Assembly (NCBI GenBank): GCA_963803115.1
Contig: CAWDLN010000003.1
Span: 62,001-126,000 of the forward strand
Length of the DNA stretch: 64,000 bases
Direction of reading: 5' to 3'
From: DATBGZ01 sp963803115
Lineage (GTDB): Bacteria > Actinomycetota > Actinomycetes > Mycobacteriales > Micromonosporaceae
Positions 56,770 to 64,000 of the stretch are shown here, piece by piece. The position numbers were made by a program, and so were the translations under genes. Numbering within the stretch: the stretch's first letter is position 1; every line of letters begins with the position of its first letter. The notes under the pieces were generated by a model. That model was not told where the DNA came from. It did no database searches and saw nothing but the letters and a program-made list of their open reading frames with translations.

Positions 56770-57624
56770 ATGACCACGAGTCATGGCGAAACAACTGGAA
56801 CAGCGACGCACGCCGCGCCATCGGAAGCCTGGGACGCTATCGCGGAGGGCTATGACCGGTTCGTAGCGCCGCAGGAGGTCGATCTCGCGAACGAGGCGCT
56901 TCGCCTGGTCGGGCTCGAGCCGGGCGACCGTTTTCTCGATGTCGCGGCGGGCACCGGCGGCCTTAGCCTGCCGGCTGCACGTCTTGGGGCGCAGGTGCTC
57001 GCGACCGACTGGTCGGCGACGATGATCGAGCGTTTCGAGTCGTGCGTGCGCCGGGAGGGTTTGAGCAAGGCCGAGGGGCTCGTGATGAACTGTCACGAAC
57101 TCGAGCTCCCGAACGACACGTTCGATGTCACCGGGTCGCAGTTCGGGGTCATGCTCGTACCTGACCAGCCGCGGGCACTGCGGGAGATGGTTCGCGTCAC
57201 AAAGCCTGGCGGCCGCGTGCTTGTGGTCGCGTACGGCTTCCCCGCCGAGCTCGAGTTCCTCGAGCTCTTCATCAGCGCGCTGACGGCCGTCGCACCTGGA
57301 TTCCCGGGCCTACCCGATGATCCGCCGCCGCTCGAGTTCCAGATGTCCGACGCGGAAGTCCTGCGCCAGAGGCTCAGCGACACAGGATTGCAGGACGTGC
57401 GCGTTGAGCGGACCGCCGAGCGGCCGGCGTTCCGGTCGGGCCAGGAGATGTGGGATTGGGTGTACTACGGCAACCCGATCCCGGGCATGCTGGTCGCAGA
57501 CCTCACCGGAGGCCAGCGAACGCGCTTGCGCCAGGTTCTCGACGGGATGGTGCGCGAGCGCGCCAGCGCCAACGGGCTGGCCGTTCTCACGAACGCGGTC
57601 AACATCGGTATCGGTACCAAGTGA
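56770..57624 (+). CDS. Class I SAM-dependent methyltransferase (UbiE/Methyltransf_11 type)
   Basis: A 284-aa enzyme from the ATG at 56770 (ribosome site AAGGAGGAG). Motif I is FLDVAAGTGGLSLPAARLGA, motif II ATDWSATMIERFE, post-motif LPNDTFDVTGSQFGVMLVPD, and motif III PGGRVLVVAYG. The C-terminal WDWVYYGNPIPGMLV region is typical of methyltransferases found next to LuxR regulators. Substrate unknown. A 36-bp palindrome 7 bp after its stop probably terminates it. Confidence 0.83.
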   Translation: MTTSHGETTGTATHAAPSEAWDAIAEGYDRFVAPQEVDLANEALRLVGLEPGDRFLDVAAGTGGLSLPAARLGAQVLATDWSATMIERFESCVRREGLSKAEGLVMNCHELELPNDTFDVTGSQFGVMLVPDQPRALREMVRVTKPGGRVLVVAYGFPAELEFLELFISALTAVAPGFPGLPDDPPPLEFQMSDAEVLRQRLSDTGLQDVRVERTAERPAFRSGQEMWDWVYYGNPIPGMLVADLTGGQRTRLRQVLDGMVRERASANGLAVLTNAVNIGIGTK

Positions 57625-57631
57625 CGTACTA

Positions 57632-57667
57632 ACCGGTCGGGTTCCGAGTACTCGGTACCCGACCGGT
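57632..57667. terminator. 36-bp near-perfect palindrome between convergent genes
   Basis: ACCGGTCGGGTTCCGAGT is followed directly by its reverse complement with one mismatch (17 of 18 positions pair). It lies between the convergent methyltransferase and gatD genes, the place for a bidirectional terminator. No T-tract. Confidence 0.7.
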
Positions 57668-57745
57668 GACCGGGTGGTGCGATCGTCCATCCGGCAAGAC
57701 CATGGCGCGCGGACCGCCGGCACACGATGTACCGCCTCATTCAGG

Positions 57746-58501
57746 TCAGCCGCGCACGGCTGCCAGTCGTTCGGCGCGCAGGCGGCCGGGCCATGTGTCG
57801 TCGATCGGCTCCACTGTGGAGCCGGTCGCCCACGAGAGCAGCAGGTCCGCGATCGCCGGGTTGCGGGCCAGGGCTGGACCGTGCATATACGTGCCGAGGA
57901 GTTTGCCCTGCCATACCCCCTCGGTCGTGCCGTCGTTGCCGACGCCGGCGCTGACCCTGGCCAGGGGTTTGAGACCGGGACCCAGGTGGGTCCGTCCACC
58001 GTGGTTCTCGAAGCCCGTGATCATCGGCAGGCTCAGACCGGGGTCGGGGGTGCCGGCGAGTTCGCCGACGGCACGGGTGGGGCCCCGGTCGGAGGTGAGG
58101 TCAAGCAGCCCGAGGCCAGGGCACTTCTCGCCCTTGGCGAAGAACGACGTACCGACGAGCTGGTACCCCGCGCAGACAACGAGCGCGGAGGCGCCGCGTT
58201 CCAGGGCTCGGTGCAGACCGCGATCGGCGTTGAGTCGCTGGGCCGCCAGCGCCTGCGGGCCGTCCTCGCCACCGCCGAGCAAATATATATCGCCCTGCTC
58301 TGGCACCACCTGGTCTGAGCGCACCTCGACGGTCTCGACCGGGATGCCCCGGGCGTACGCGCGACGCGCCAGGATCAGCATGTTGCCCCGATCACCATAG
58401 GTAGATAGGAGGTCGGGGTAGAGCCACACGATGCGCAGGGCCGACTCTTGGGCGGGGCTGTCGCCCGCGGCGCGATGGCGCGGGCCGGGCTCAGTTGACA
58501 C
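57746..58501 (-). CDS. gatD: Lipid II isoglutaminyl synthase glutaminase subunit GatD
   Basis: A class I glutamine amidotransferase (251 aa, GTG start) that supplies ammonia to MurT for amidation of D-iso-glutamate in lipid II. The nucleophile elbow is ALVVCAGYQLVGTSFF, and the catalytic His lies in LLGTYMHGPALARNP. YLLGGGEDGPQ and GFENHGGRTHLG are family blocks. Its start overlaps the murT stop by 11 bp, so the subunits are translationally coupled. Confidence 0.92.
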   Translation of the reverse strand: MSTEPGPRHRAAGDSPAQESALRIVWLYPDLLSTYGDRGNMLILARRAYARGIPVETVEVRSDQVVPEQGDIYLLGGGEDGPQALAAQRLNADRGLHRALERGASALVVCAGYQLVGTSFFAKGEKCPGLGLLDLTSDRGPTRAVGELAGTPDPGLSLPMITGFENHGGRTHLGPGLKPLARVSAGVGNDGTTEGVWQGKLLGTYMHGPALARNPAIADLLLSWATGSTVEPIDDTWPGRLRAERLAAVRG

Positions 58502-59747
58502 GGTTCAGCTCCGCTCGGATGTCCTGGAACGCGGTGTAGTTGGCGATGACCTCGAGCCGTCCGGGCGGTACGGCCGCCAGTGCCTTGCCGAACCCGGTAA
58601 CGTGCTCGAACTCGATCTCGTTGACCTCCAGTCGTACTGCGAGATCCATCGCCCGGTCGCCAGTGATGAGTACGCGCCGCCCGTGCAACGGCGAGAAGTC
58701 CACGTCGTACAGCCACGAGGTGTCCAGCCCGTCCGGGTCGCGGGCGTTGATCGCGAGCAGGGTCGGTGCCCGCTCGGCCATGTCGAACGCCTCGAGCCAG
58801 CCGGCCGGGTTCTTCGCCAGGAGGAGCCGGATGGTACGGCCGTCCTTCTCGACGGTGGCGTACCGGCCGGCGATAGACGCGACCTGCGCGAGCCGAGGAG
58901 CGGCCTGGGCCGGATCGACCCCGAACTGGGCCGCCACCGCCAGCGCGGTGGCCGCGTTGGCCCGGTTGATGCGCCCCGGCAGCTGAAGTGTGATCTTGTG
59001 GTGGACGCCCGCCAGGTCGACCACGGCGTCACCATCGACTGTCCACTGTGGAACTGGGCGGCGCAGGTCGCAGCCGGTGCAGTGCCAGGTCCCGCCCGGT
59101 CGCTCGATGTGCGAACCGCACTCGGGGCACACCCACGAGTCGTCGTGCCAGCGCTGGCCCGAGGCGACCCAGGTGACGTGCCGGGCATCGCGGGCTGCCC
59201 AGACGACCATCGGGTCGTCGGCATTGGCGACGACGTGCGTATCGCAGTCGCGCACCGCCTTGCGCCACAGCGAGGCCATCATGGCGACTTCCTTCGCCCG
59301 GTCAAGCTGATCTCGGCTCAGGTTGAGCAGTGCGACGGCGGTCGGCGAGGTCGACTCGATGACCTGACCGAGGTAATGCTCGTCGACCTCTAATACCGCG
59401 TATGGCGTGTGGCCGGCCCGGGCCAGGGCCGAGGTGTGGCCTGTGGGCATGTTCGCGCCGAGCGAGTTTGTGGCGACGTCGCCGAGTACACCCATCGCAG
59501 CGGCGGTGAGCCGAGTCGTCGTGGTCTTGCCGTTCGTGCCCGAGACGAGGGCGACCTTGCGGCCGGCAGACAGGTGCCGCAGCAGGTCCGGGTCGATCTT
59601 CAGGCCGAGCCAACCGCCGATGACCGAGCCGTCACCTCGGCCGGCGGCCCGCGAGAGTGCGGCCGCTGTCTTGGACACCGAGGAGGCGACCTTGGCGCGC
59701 AGCGGGAGGTGACCACGCTCCTCGCCGGCATACTGCTGACTGGTCAT
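58491..59747 (-). CDS. murT: Lipid II isoglutaminyl synthase subunit MurT (Mur ligase family)
   Basis: The ATP-dependent ligase subunit, 418 aa from the ATG at 59745-59747 (MTSQQYAGEERGHLPLR). The P-loop is LVSGTNGKTTTTRLTAAAM (about 68-86), the Mur ligase motif VLEVDEHYLGQVI follows, and a zinc ribbon CPECG...CTGC interrupts the central domain, as in characterised MurT. The C-terminal DUF1727 domain has LLLAKNPAGWLEAFDMA. With GatD it amidates the second residue of the peptidoglycan stem, needed for efficient crosslinking. Confidence 0.92.
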   Translation of the reverse strand: MTSQQYAGEERGHLPLRAKVASSVSKTAAALSRAAGRGDGSVIGGWLGLKIDPDLLRHLSAGRKVALVSGTNGKTTTTRLTAAAMGVLGDVATNSLGANMPTGHTSALARAGHTPYAVLEVDEHYLGQVIESTSPTAVALLNLSRDQLDRAKEVAMMASLWRKAVRDCDTHVVANADDPMVVWAARDARHVTWVASGQRWHDDSWVCPECGSHIERPGGTWHCTGCDLRRPVPQWTVDGDAVVDLAGVHHKITLQLPGRINRANAATALAVAAQFGVDPAQAAPRLAQVASIAGRYATVEKDGRTIRLLLAKNPAGWLEAFDMAERAPTLLAINARDPDGLDTSWLYDVDFSPLHGRRVLITGDRAMDLAVRLEVNEIEFEHVTGFGKALAAVPPGRLEVIANYTAFQDIRAELNRVN

Positions 59748-60079
59748 TGATCTCCACTCGCCGGGCTCACGATGCGATGAGACTATCGTCCGCGCGCTGC
59801 CTCCTCGGCCGCCGCTCGTCGATCGGAGCGGCTCCTGGGGCGCCTGGGGCTGGCGGCGGACATAGCCGACACCGGTGGCAACGCCCGTATTGCGCAAACA
59901 CGATATCCGTGAATTTCTGTGATTGAACTCACCGCCATCGATAGACGGCGTGTTTGTCAGGCATGACACGCGGTAGTCACAAGTCGGACGGGCCGGTCCA
60001 TCCCGGGTGGGCCTTACCAAGGTCGACACGTACCGGAATGGTCGCGTGACTGCGGGTGATTCGCATCGTGGGCTACAAC

Positions 60080-60359
60080 TTGCCCGGCGCTCCATCCGGG
60101 GCGCCGAGCACCGTCGGGGTCATGTCTAGTCCTGCCCACTCCCGCGGCGCGCTCACGTCGACAACTCAACACGGGTCTGGGCAGGATCAAGGACCACTCC
60201 GAACTATGTCCGGAGTGGAGCGCCCCACGACCGTTGTGTGTGGACAGTCGATTGTGGACCCTCTCGCTACTTGGATTGGGGTTGGCGCACGCGGATCGGG
60301 TGGCACCCTCTCGCCCGACGCCGACGGGTCCTTGTAGGCGTGCCGGAGGGAAATCATTC
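60080..60359 (+). ncRNA. Structured 5' leader of the NlpC/P60 gene, possible riboswitch
   Basis: The gap from murT (59748) to the hydrolase start is about 610 bp without a gene. A TACAAC -10-like hexamer at 60074 would give a leader of about 275 nt. It contains a CGGCGC/GCGCCG hairpin (60085-60106), a long-range TCCTGCCCA/TGGGCAGGA pairing (about 60127 to 60186) and CCACTCCG/CGGAGTGG (60194-60218). The end, CGACGGGTCCTTGTAGGCGT, recalls the 3' part of the ydaO c-di-AMP riboswitch that precedes many actinobacterial wall hydrolases. The other ydaO core blocks are not evident, so this is only a candidate. Confidence 0.3.
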
Positions 60360-61349
60360 GTGTATGCCGATACCCCTCGTGGGGTTCGCCCTTACGGGCG
60401 TGCGGGCGCCGCTGCGCTCGCTGCGCTGAGCGTGCTCGCTACAGGTGGCGTGATTCTCGCGACGCCTGCAGCCTCATACGCCGGACCGGTCACCGCCGAC
60501 CCGGTCCACCGTGGACAGTTTGGTGCCAAGTTCGACAAGCGCACCATTGTGGACTCTGGGTTCACTGGCCCCACGGTGCCCTTCACTCCGTTCCTTGCGC
60601 GGGCAACCCGCACATCCCTCGCGGTCGACAAGCCGATCGTCCTCTCGGGACAGTCCATTGTGTTGACCGGCAAGCTCACGTACGGTGCGTCTGAGTTCCC
60701 GGCTCGGAGCCAGTCGGTTCGACTGGAAATGGACGCCGGCAGCATGTGGAAGACGGTCGGCAGCGCACTGGCCAATGTGGATGGTTCGGTCACGTTTTCC
60801 GTGAAGCCGACCACATCAGCCATGTACCGGCTCAGCTACGCGGGCATTCGGACGTTGGGTGCATCGGTCTCGGAGCCGCAGGCCGTGACCGTCAAGGCTC
60901 CGCCCCCACCGCCGGTGGCCCGCACGAAGACGGTCTCCAGCGGGTCGAGCTGGGCCCCGGCCGGCGTATCCCAGATCGGGTCCAACCACCGGACGACTGG
61001 TACCGGGGCCGCCGTGGTGGCCGCGGCGGCGGCGCAGAGTGGCAAGCCGTACGTCTTTGGGGCGGTGGGTCCGAACTCCTTCGACTGCTCTGGGCTCACC
61101 ATGTTCGTCTTTGCCAAATTCGGGGTGCGCCTACCGCACTTCGCCGACTCACAGAAGAACTACGGGACCCCGGTCTCGGCGGCCGACGCGGCGCCGGGCG
61201 ATCTGATGATCTTCCTCGACGGCGGCTACGGCTACCACGCCGCGATCTACGCCGGCGGCAACAAGATGTACGACGCGCCGCACGCCGGCGCCACCGTCGC
61301 ACTGCACACCATCTGGAGTACGAACGTCATCTTCCGCCGGCTGGTCTAA
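60360..61349 (+). CDS. Secreted NlpC/P60 peptidoglycan endopeptidase
   Basis: A 329-aa exported hydrolase from the GTG at 60360 (ribosome site GGAGGG). It has a signal peptide (AALAALSVLATGGVILATPAAS), an immunoglobulin-like domain (LSGQSIVLTGKLTYGAS... PARSQSVRLEMDAG), a Pro-rich linker, and a C-terminal NlpC/P60 domain. The catalytic Cys is in NSFDCSGLTMFVF (C243) and the His in GYHAAIYAGG. It cleaves stem peptides during wall remodelling. The gene faces the same way as the division cluster and may be controlled by its structured leader. Confidence 0.9.
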   Translation: MYADTPRGVRPYGRAGAAALAALSVLATGGVILATPAASYAGPVTADPVHRGQFGAKFDKRTIVDSGFTGPTVPFTPFLARATRTSLAVDKPIVLSGQSIVLTGKLTYGASEFPARSQSVRLEMDAGSMWKTVGSALANVDGSVTFSVKPTTSAMYRLSYAGIRTLGASVSEPQAVTVKAPPPPPVARTKTVSSGSSWAPAGVSQIGSNHRTTGTGAAVVAAAAAQSGKPYVFGAVGPNSFDCSGLTMFVFAKFGVRLPHFADSQKNYGTPVSAADAAPGDLMIFLDGGYGYHAAIYAGGNKMYDAPHAGATVALHTIWSTNVIFRRLV

Positions 61350-61411
61350 CCCCCCGTTACGCCGCGGATCTAACCCCGTTACGCCACGGGTCTACGCCCG
61401 TTACGCCACGG
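61345..61411 (+). repeat. 21- to 24-bp tandem repeat, three copies, next to palindrome copy E
   Basis: Units of TCTAACCCCGTTACGCCACG plus GG start at 61345, 61369 and 61391. The first overlaps the stop of the NlpC/P60 gene, and the last runs into palindromic repeat copy E. A similar tandem abuts copy D. Confidence 0.75.
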
Positions 61412-61472
61412 CGATCTTGGGGATATGCGCGTGAGTCGATCTCCGGTCGCGCGTATATCCCCAAGGTCGCCG
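61409..61472. repeat. Dispersed ~60-bp palindromic repeat, copy E
   Basis: CGGCGATCTTGGGGATATGC plus GCGTGA pairs with TCGCGCGTATATCCCCAAGG plus TCGCCG around GTCGATCTCCGG. Compared with copies A to D, the stem pair A-T in TTGGAG/CTCCAA is G-C here (TTGGGG/CCCCAA), a compensatory change. The remaining gap to mraZ shows no gene. Confidence 0.85.
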
Positions 61473-61884
61473 TATTCGGCACAGCTTCACGAATCGACGT
61501 CGTTCGAACGTGAGCGGGGCGTGGAGCGCCGCCGGCGGGGCGAAGGTGAGTGTCTCGACCCACGGGAGATGTCGCGCCTCGCCGCAGCCGCTTCGAGTCG
61601 TTCTCTGTCCATTGAGGACTGACGCGGTGCGCCCCGTTGTGCGGGAGCCCGGTCGTCGTCACGAAAGTTCCGCGGCGCCTGACCTGTCCCCACTTTCCTC
61701 CACGGCTGGCCGTCGCAGTTCCCCCACGGTCCACGGTTCGGCCGATATTTCACTGCATATCCGATTCACGCGAGTCCGGCTGGCGTTGGGTGGCCGGCTT
61801 GTGCCGGATTTCCCTCCACCAGCCTCCACGCTCGGCTATCGACCCGAACAGGGGAGAACCCGGACATAACGTTCCGTTTTCGGG

Positions 61885-61912
61885 TTGACGGTGGGGAGAA
61901 GTGGAGTACAGT
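61885..61912 (+). promoter_or_regulatory. mraZ promoter (-35 TTGACG, -10 TACAGT)
   Basis: TTGACG at 61885-61890 and TACAGT at 61907-61912 are separated by 16 bp, a good housekeeping-sigma promoter. The expected start is about 61919, giving a short 5' UTR before the mraZ ATG at 61987. Confidence 0.7.
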
Positions 61913-61920
61913 GGGGCGCA
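61891..61920 (+). promoter_or_regulatory. MraZ operator: three GTGGRG repeats at 10-bp spacing
   Basis: GTGGGGAGAA, GTGGAGTACA and GTGGGGCGCA follow one another at exactly 10-bp intervals, the arrangement of MraZ-binding repeats (TGGGN with 5-bp spacers) known from E. coli and mycobacteria. They occupy the -35/-10 spacer and the -10 region, so binding should repress the division cluster. Confidence 0.8.
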
Positions 61921-61986
61921 ATGGCGGAGCTGGACGGCTCCACCGGCCCCAGGGGACAAAACGCGAGGGGCGAGGGGGTGGGTCCC

Positions 61987-62418
61987 ATGTTTCTGGGCAC
62001 CCACACACCGCGTCTCGACGACAAGGGCCGGCTGATCCTTCCGGCGAAGTTTCGCGACGACCTGGCGGGTGGTGTGGTGATCACGAAGGGGCAGGAACGC
62101 TGTCTCTACGTGTTTCCCGCAGCCGAGTTCCAGCGTCTCGCACAAGAGCTGCAAGCACAACCAGTGACCCACAAGGCGGCCCGGGCTTACGGCCGGGTCT
62201 TCTTCGCCGGCGCGCACGACGAGCTGCCCGACAAGCAGGGCCGGGTGACCATCCCCGCCCACCTGCGCGAGTACGCCGGGCTGGACCGCGACGTCGCCGT
62301 GATTGGCGCGAGCAACCGCGTGGAGATCTGGGATCAACAGGCATGGGAGACATACCTGGCGACGAACGAAGACTCGTTCGCCGGGATCGAGGAAGGGGTG
62401 TTGCCCGGCGGGCTGTGA
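61987..62418 (+). CDS. mraZ: Transcriptional regulator MraZ
   Basis: A 143-aa protein with two SpoVT/AbrB-type DNA-binding halves that forms a ring and represses the dcw cluster. The ATG at 61987 (MFLGTHTPRLDDKGRLILPAKFR) is preceded by GGGGCGAGGGGG. The second half repeats the pattern in HDELPDKQGRVTIPAHLREYAGL, and DRDVAVIGASNRVEIWDQQAWE is the family end. The operator upstream has three repeats overlapping its own promoter. Confidence 0.94.
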   Translation: MFLGTHTPRLDDKGRLILPAKFRDDLAGGVVITKGQERCLYVFPAAEFQRLAQELQAQPVTHKAARAYGRVFFAGAHDELPDKQGRVTIPAHLREYAGLDRDVAVIGASNRVEIWDQQAWETYLATNEDSFAGIEEGVLPGGL

Positions 62419-62474
62419 CCAACCCGCAGGGGGACGACCGGCGACTGACCTGAATGGACTGTCCATAAGGGTCA

Positions 62475-62494
62475 CTGGCGGTCCGTACCGCCAG
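62475..62494 (+). terminator. 8-bp hairpin after mraZ
   Basis: CTGGCGGT pairs perfectly with ACCGCCAG around a CCGT tetraloop, 57 bp downstream of the mraZ stop. A second region (ACCGCTC with GAGCGGT, about 62503 to 62556) follows. These may attenuate read-through between mraZ and rsmH or be part of a larger RNA. Confidence 0.5.
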
Positions 62495-62630
62495 ATCTCC
62501 AACCGCTCACCCGCACCTGACGCTCCTTCCCCGGCGCCAGGCGTAGGCGAGCGGTGGGGGATCCGGTGGTACGGCCCGGCCGGAAGCCGGTGTCCGAGCG
62601 ACACTAGCCCGGAGTCGCGCGGCGACGCGT

Positions 62631-62702
62631 GACGACCGGGCATCGAGGCAATCTCCGGTGCGCGGACCGCGAATCCGTGCGCCGTGAGCTGAGGGGGTCG
62701 TC
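62631..62702 (+). ncRNA. Structured RNA at the rsmH start, candidate mraW RNA motif
   Basis: GACGACC (62631-62637) pairs with GGTCGTC (62696-62702), closing right at the rsmH GTG (62703). Inside is a 10-bp hairpin, GGTGCGCGGA with TCCGTGCGCC (62657-62683, two G-U pairs). The rsmH ribosome site (GAGGGGG, 62691-62697) runs into the 3' arm. An mraW RNA motif near the start codon of rsmH has been described in actinobacteria; position and shape fit, but sequence identity to it is not verified. Confidence 0.5.
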
Positions 62703-63845
62703 GTGCGGAAGCGTCACGCTTCCCACGGCTCAGGCGCACCCGTCGAGGGGTCGGGGGTGTCGCGAGCTATGGGTGGCAACCGGCCGGGTAGCCAGAGCGG
62801 ACATGTCCCGGTGCTACTCGAGCGGTGCCTCGAGCTGCTCGCTCCGGCTCTCGACCGCGACCATCCGGTGCATGTGGACGCCACGGTGGGGCTGGGGGGC
62901 CACGCCGAGGCGGTCCTGAACGCGCATCCGACGGTTCGTCTCGTGGGGCTGGACCGCGACCCGCAGGCCCTGGCCCATAGTCGACAGCGCCTCGCGCCGT
63001 ACGGAAACCGAGTGCGACTCGAGCACGCCGTGTACGACCAGCTCCCCGAGGTCATGAACCGGCTCGATCTGGACACTGTGGACAGTGTGCTCTTCGATCT
63101 TGGAGTGTCGTCGATGCAACTCGACGACGCCGGTCGTGGCTTCGCCTACGCGCGGGACGCCCCGCTGGACATGCGGATGGATCCGACCACCGGGACCACC
63201 GCCGCCGAGGTCGTCAACACCTACCCGGCTGGGGAGTTGACGCGCGTCCTGCGCGTCTACGGGGAGGAGAAGTTCGCGAGCCGGATCGCTGCGGCCATCG
63301 TGCGGGAGCGCACCAAGGCGCCACTTACCTCGACGGCCCGGCTGGCCGAGCTCGTCCGGGAGTCGATCCCGGCCCCTGCCCGGCGTACCGGCGGTCACCC
63401 GGCCAAGCGGACGTTTCAGGCGCTGCGGATCGAGGTCAACGGAGAGCTCGCCGCGCTCGACGCCGCGCTCCCGGAGGCGATCGACGCGTTGTCTCTCGGC
63501 GGCCGGATCGTTGTGCTGTCGTACCACTCGCTCGAGGACCGGATGGTCAAGCAGGTCTTCGCCGCGCGAGCCCGGTCCACCGCACCGATCGACCTGCCGG
63601 TGGAGCTGCCCGGAAGCGGACCAATGCTGCGCTTGCTCACCAAGGGCGCCGAGCCACCCAGCCCGGCCGAGGTGCGGACCAATCCCCGCGCCGCATCGGT
63701 GAAGCTGCGGGCCGCCCAGCGCATCGATCCCGGCGCACCCACCGGACGCGCCATGCGGACCCATCGAGGAGCAGTACCCAAGAGCCACGTCACGACACAT
63801 CCGGTCCAGGGGGACTCACAGACCACCGAGGGGGAGAACAGATGA
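62703..63845 (+). CDS. rsmH: 16S rRNA (cytosine(1402)-N4)-methyltransferase
   Basis: Methylates C1402 in the ribosomal P site. The GTG start gives 380 aa, with a 35-residue polar N-terminal extension before the conserved SGHVPVLLERCLELL. The SAM motif is VHVDATVGLGGHAEAVLNAHP, followed by LVGLDRDPQAL, VLFDLGVSSMQLDDAGRGFAY, and KRTFQALRIEVNGELAALDAAL. RIVVLSYHSLEDRMVKQVF closes the domain. Translation probably depends on the structured RNA at its start. The stop overlaps the next gene (ATGA). Confidence 0.94.
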   Translation: MRKRHASHGSGAPVEGSGVSRAMGGNRPGSQSGHVPVLLERCLELLAPALDRDHPVHVDATVGLGGHAEAVLNAHPTVRLVGLDRDPQALAHSRQRLAPYGNRVRLEHAVYDQLPEVMNRLDLDTVDSVLFDLGVSSMQLDDAGRGFAYARDAPLDMRMDPTTGTTAAEVVNTYPAGELTRVLRVYGEEKFASRIAAAIVRERTKAPLTSTARLAELVRESIPAPARRTGGHPAKRTFQALRIEVNGELAALDAALPEAIDALSLGGRIVVLSYHSLEDRMVKQVFAARARSTAPIDLPVELPGSGPMLRLLTKGAEPPSPAEVRTNPRAASVKLRAAQRIDPGAPTGRAMRTHRGAVPKSHVTTHPVQGDSQTTEGENR

Positions 63846-64000
63846 ACGGCACCAGCACTCGACCACGCCCGCCGTACGGCGCCTACGTCGACGGCGCCAA
63901 CGCGCTGCAGATCGATTACCACGAGCCGCCTGAGCGGACCGCGTCAACGACGCCGGCCGGTCCGGCCGTGTCAAGGCGGGTGCGGCGAAAGCCGTGGATC
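63842..64000 (+). CDS. FtsL-like division protein, N-terminal part (runs off the window)
   Basis: Begins with an ATG overlapping the rsmH stop and reads MNGTSTRPRPPYGAYVDGAN, then a Pro/Thr/Ala-rich cytoplasmic stretch and a basic segment (SRRVRRKPW) as expected just before a membrane helix. Position between rsmH and the later division genes matches ftsL (Rv2164c type). The membrane and coiled-coil parts lie outside the window, so the call rests on context. Confidence 0.7.
   Translation, partial: MNGTSTRPRPPYGAYVDGANALQIDYHEPPERTASTTPAGPAVSRRVRRKPWI

Noticed and set aside
63090..63105. A match to the palindromic repeat arm (CGATCTTGGAG) in rsmH
   Set aside because: No inverted arm follows; it encodes the conserved FDLGVSS motif.

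Overview
The window is GC-rich actinobacterial DNA, most likely from Micromonosporales. The gene order class II DAHP synthase, PASTA kinase, Rv2175c-type DNA-binding protein, polyprenyl synthase, metF and, much further on, mraZ-rsmH-ftsL-like matches the Mycobacterium (Rv2178c to Rv2164c) and Streptomyces neighbourhoods. Split lycopene cyclase, CruF, an SAV_6107 HEPN protein and a GPP34 protein fit the same group. Starts are often GTG, and GTGA/ATGA stop-start overlaps are common.

Layout: 1-7.4 kb holds aroG (3' end), threonine aldolase, a LacI regulator, bacterioferritin plus its ferredoxin with an iron-box-like operator, endonuclease IV, a PASTA kinase, an Rv2175c-type protein and the two lycopene cyclase halves. 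A patatin-like gene at 7.6-8.6 kb is preceded by a 19-codon leader ORF ending in RLR, with mutually exclusive hairpins. 8.9-14.4 kb has a polyprenyl synthase, an XRE regulator, metF, a CDP-alcohol phosphotransferase, a secreted protein and an ECF sigma/membrane partner pair. 14.6-20.6 kb is a carotenoid subcluster: ispH, crtI, glycosyltransferase, cruF, acetyltransferase, crtA-like, ybaK. No phytoene synthase is seen, so the pathway is probably dispersed, as reported for sioxanthin in Salinispora.

22-28.9 kb is the mutasome operon (SAV_6107 HEPN protein, imuA', imuB, dnaE2). 29-36 kb carries a broken spermidine-synthase-like gene, a sugar-phosphate transferase, a methyltransferase, a phosphodiesterase-like protein, dinB and a DUF3040 protein. 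36.5-41.3 kb is a moxR/DUF58/transglutaminase operon. leuS (42.6-45.6 kb) is preceded by a leucine-codon leader peptide and an intrinsic terminator. 45.9-52.6 kb is an extracellular-glycan cluster: processive GT2, GT39-like protein, GT2-GtrA, galactose-oxidase-like copper radical oxidase and an excalibur protein. 52.6-60 kb has a TVP38-like protein, ung, a membrane protein, a LuxR regulator with methyltransferase, and gatD/murT for lipid II amidation. 60.3-64 kb has an NlpC/P60 hydrolase and the start of the division/cell-wall cluster: mraZ with its promoter and operator, a structured RNA, rsmH and the ftsL-like start.

Three things cut across genes. A ~60-bp imperfect palindrome occurs five times, each just behind a stop codon. 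An 11-bp palindrome TCCANNNTGGA occurs at least 15 times, about 25-fold above composition-based expectation. Single-base frameshifts break many otherwise well-conserved genes (2.9, 8, 11.8, 29-32, 34.6, 40-42, 46-52 and 54-56 kb). At least one falls in a G6 run, so much of the breakage is probably consensus error rather than decay.
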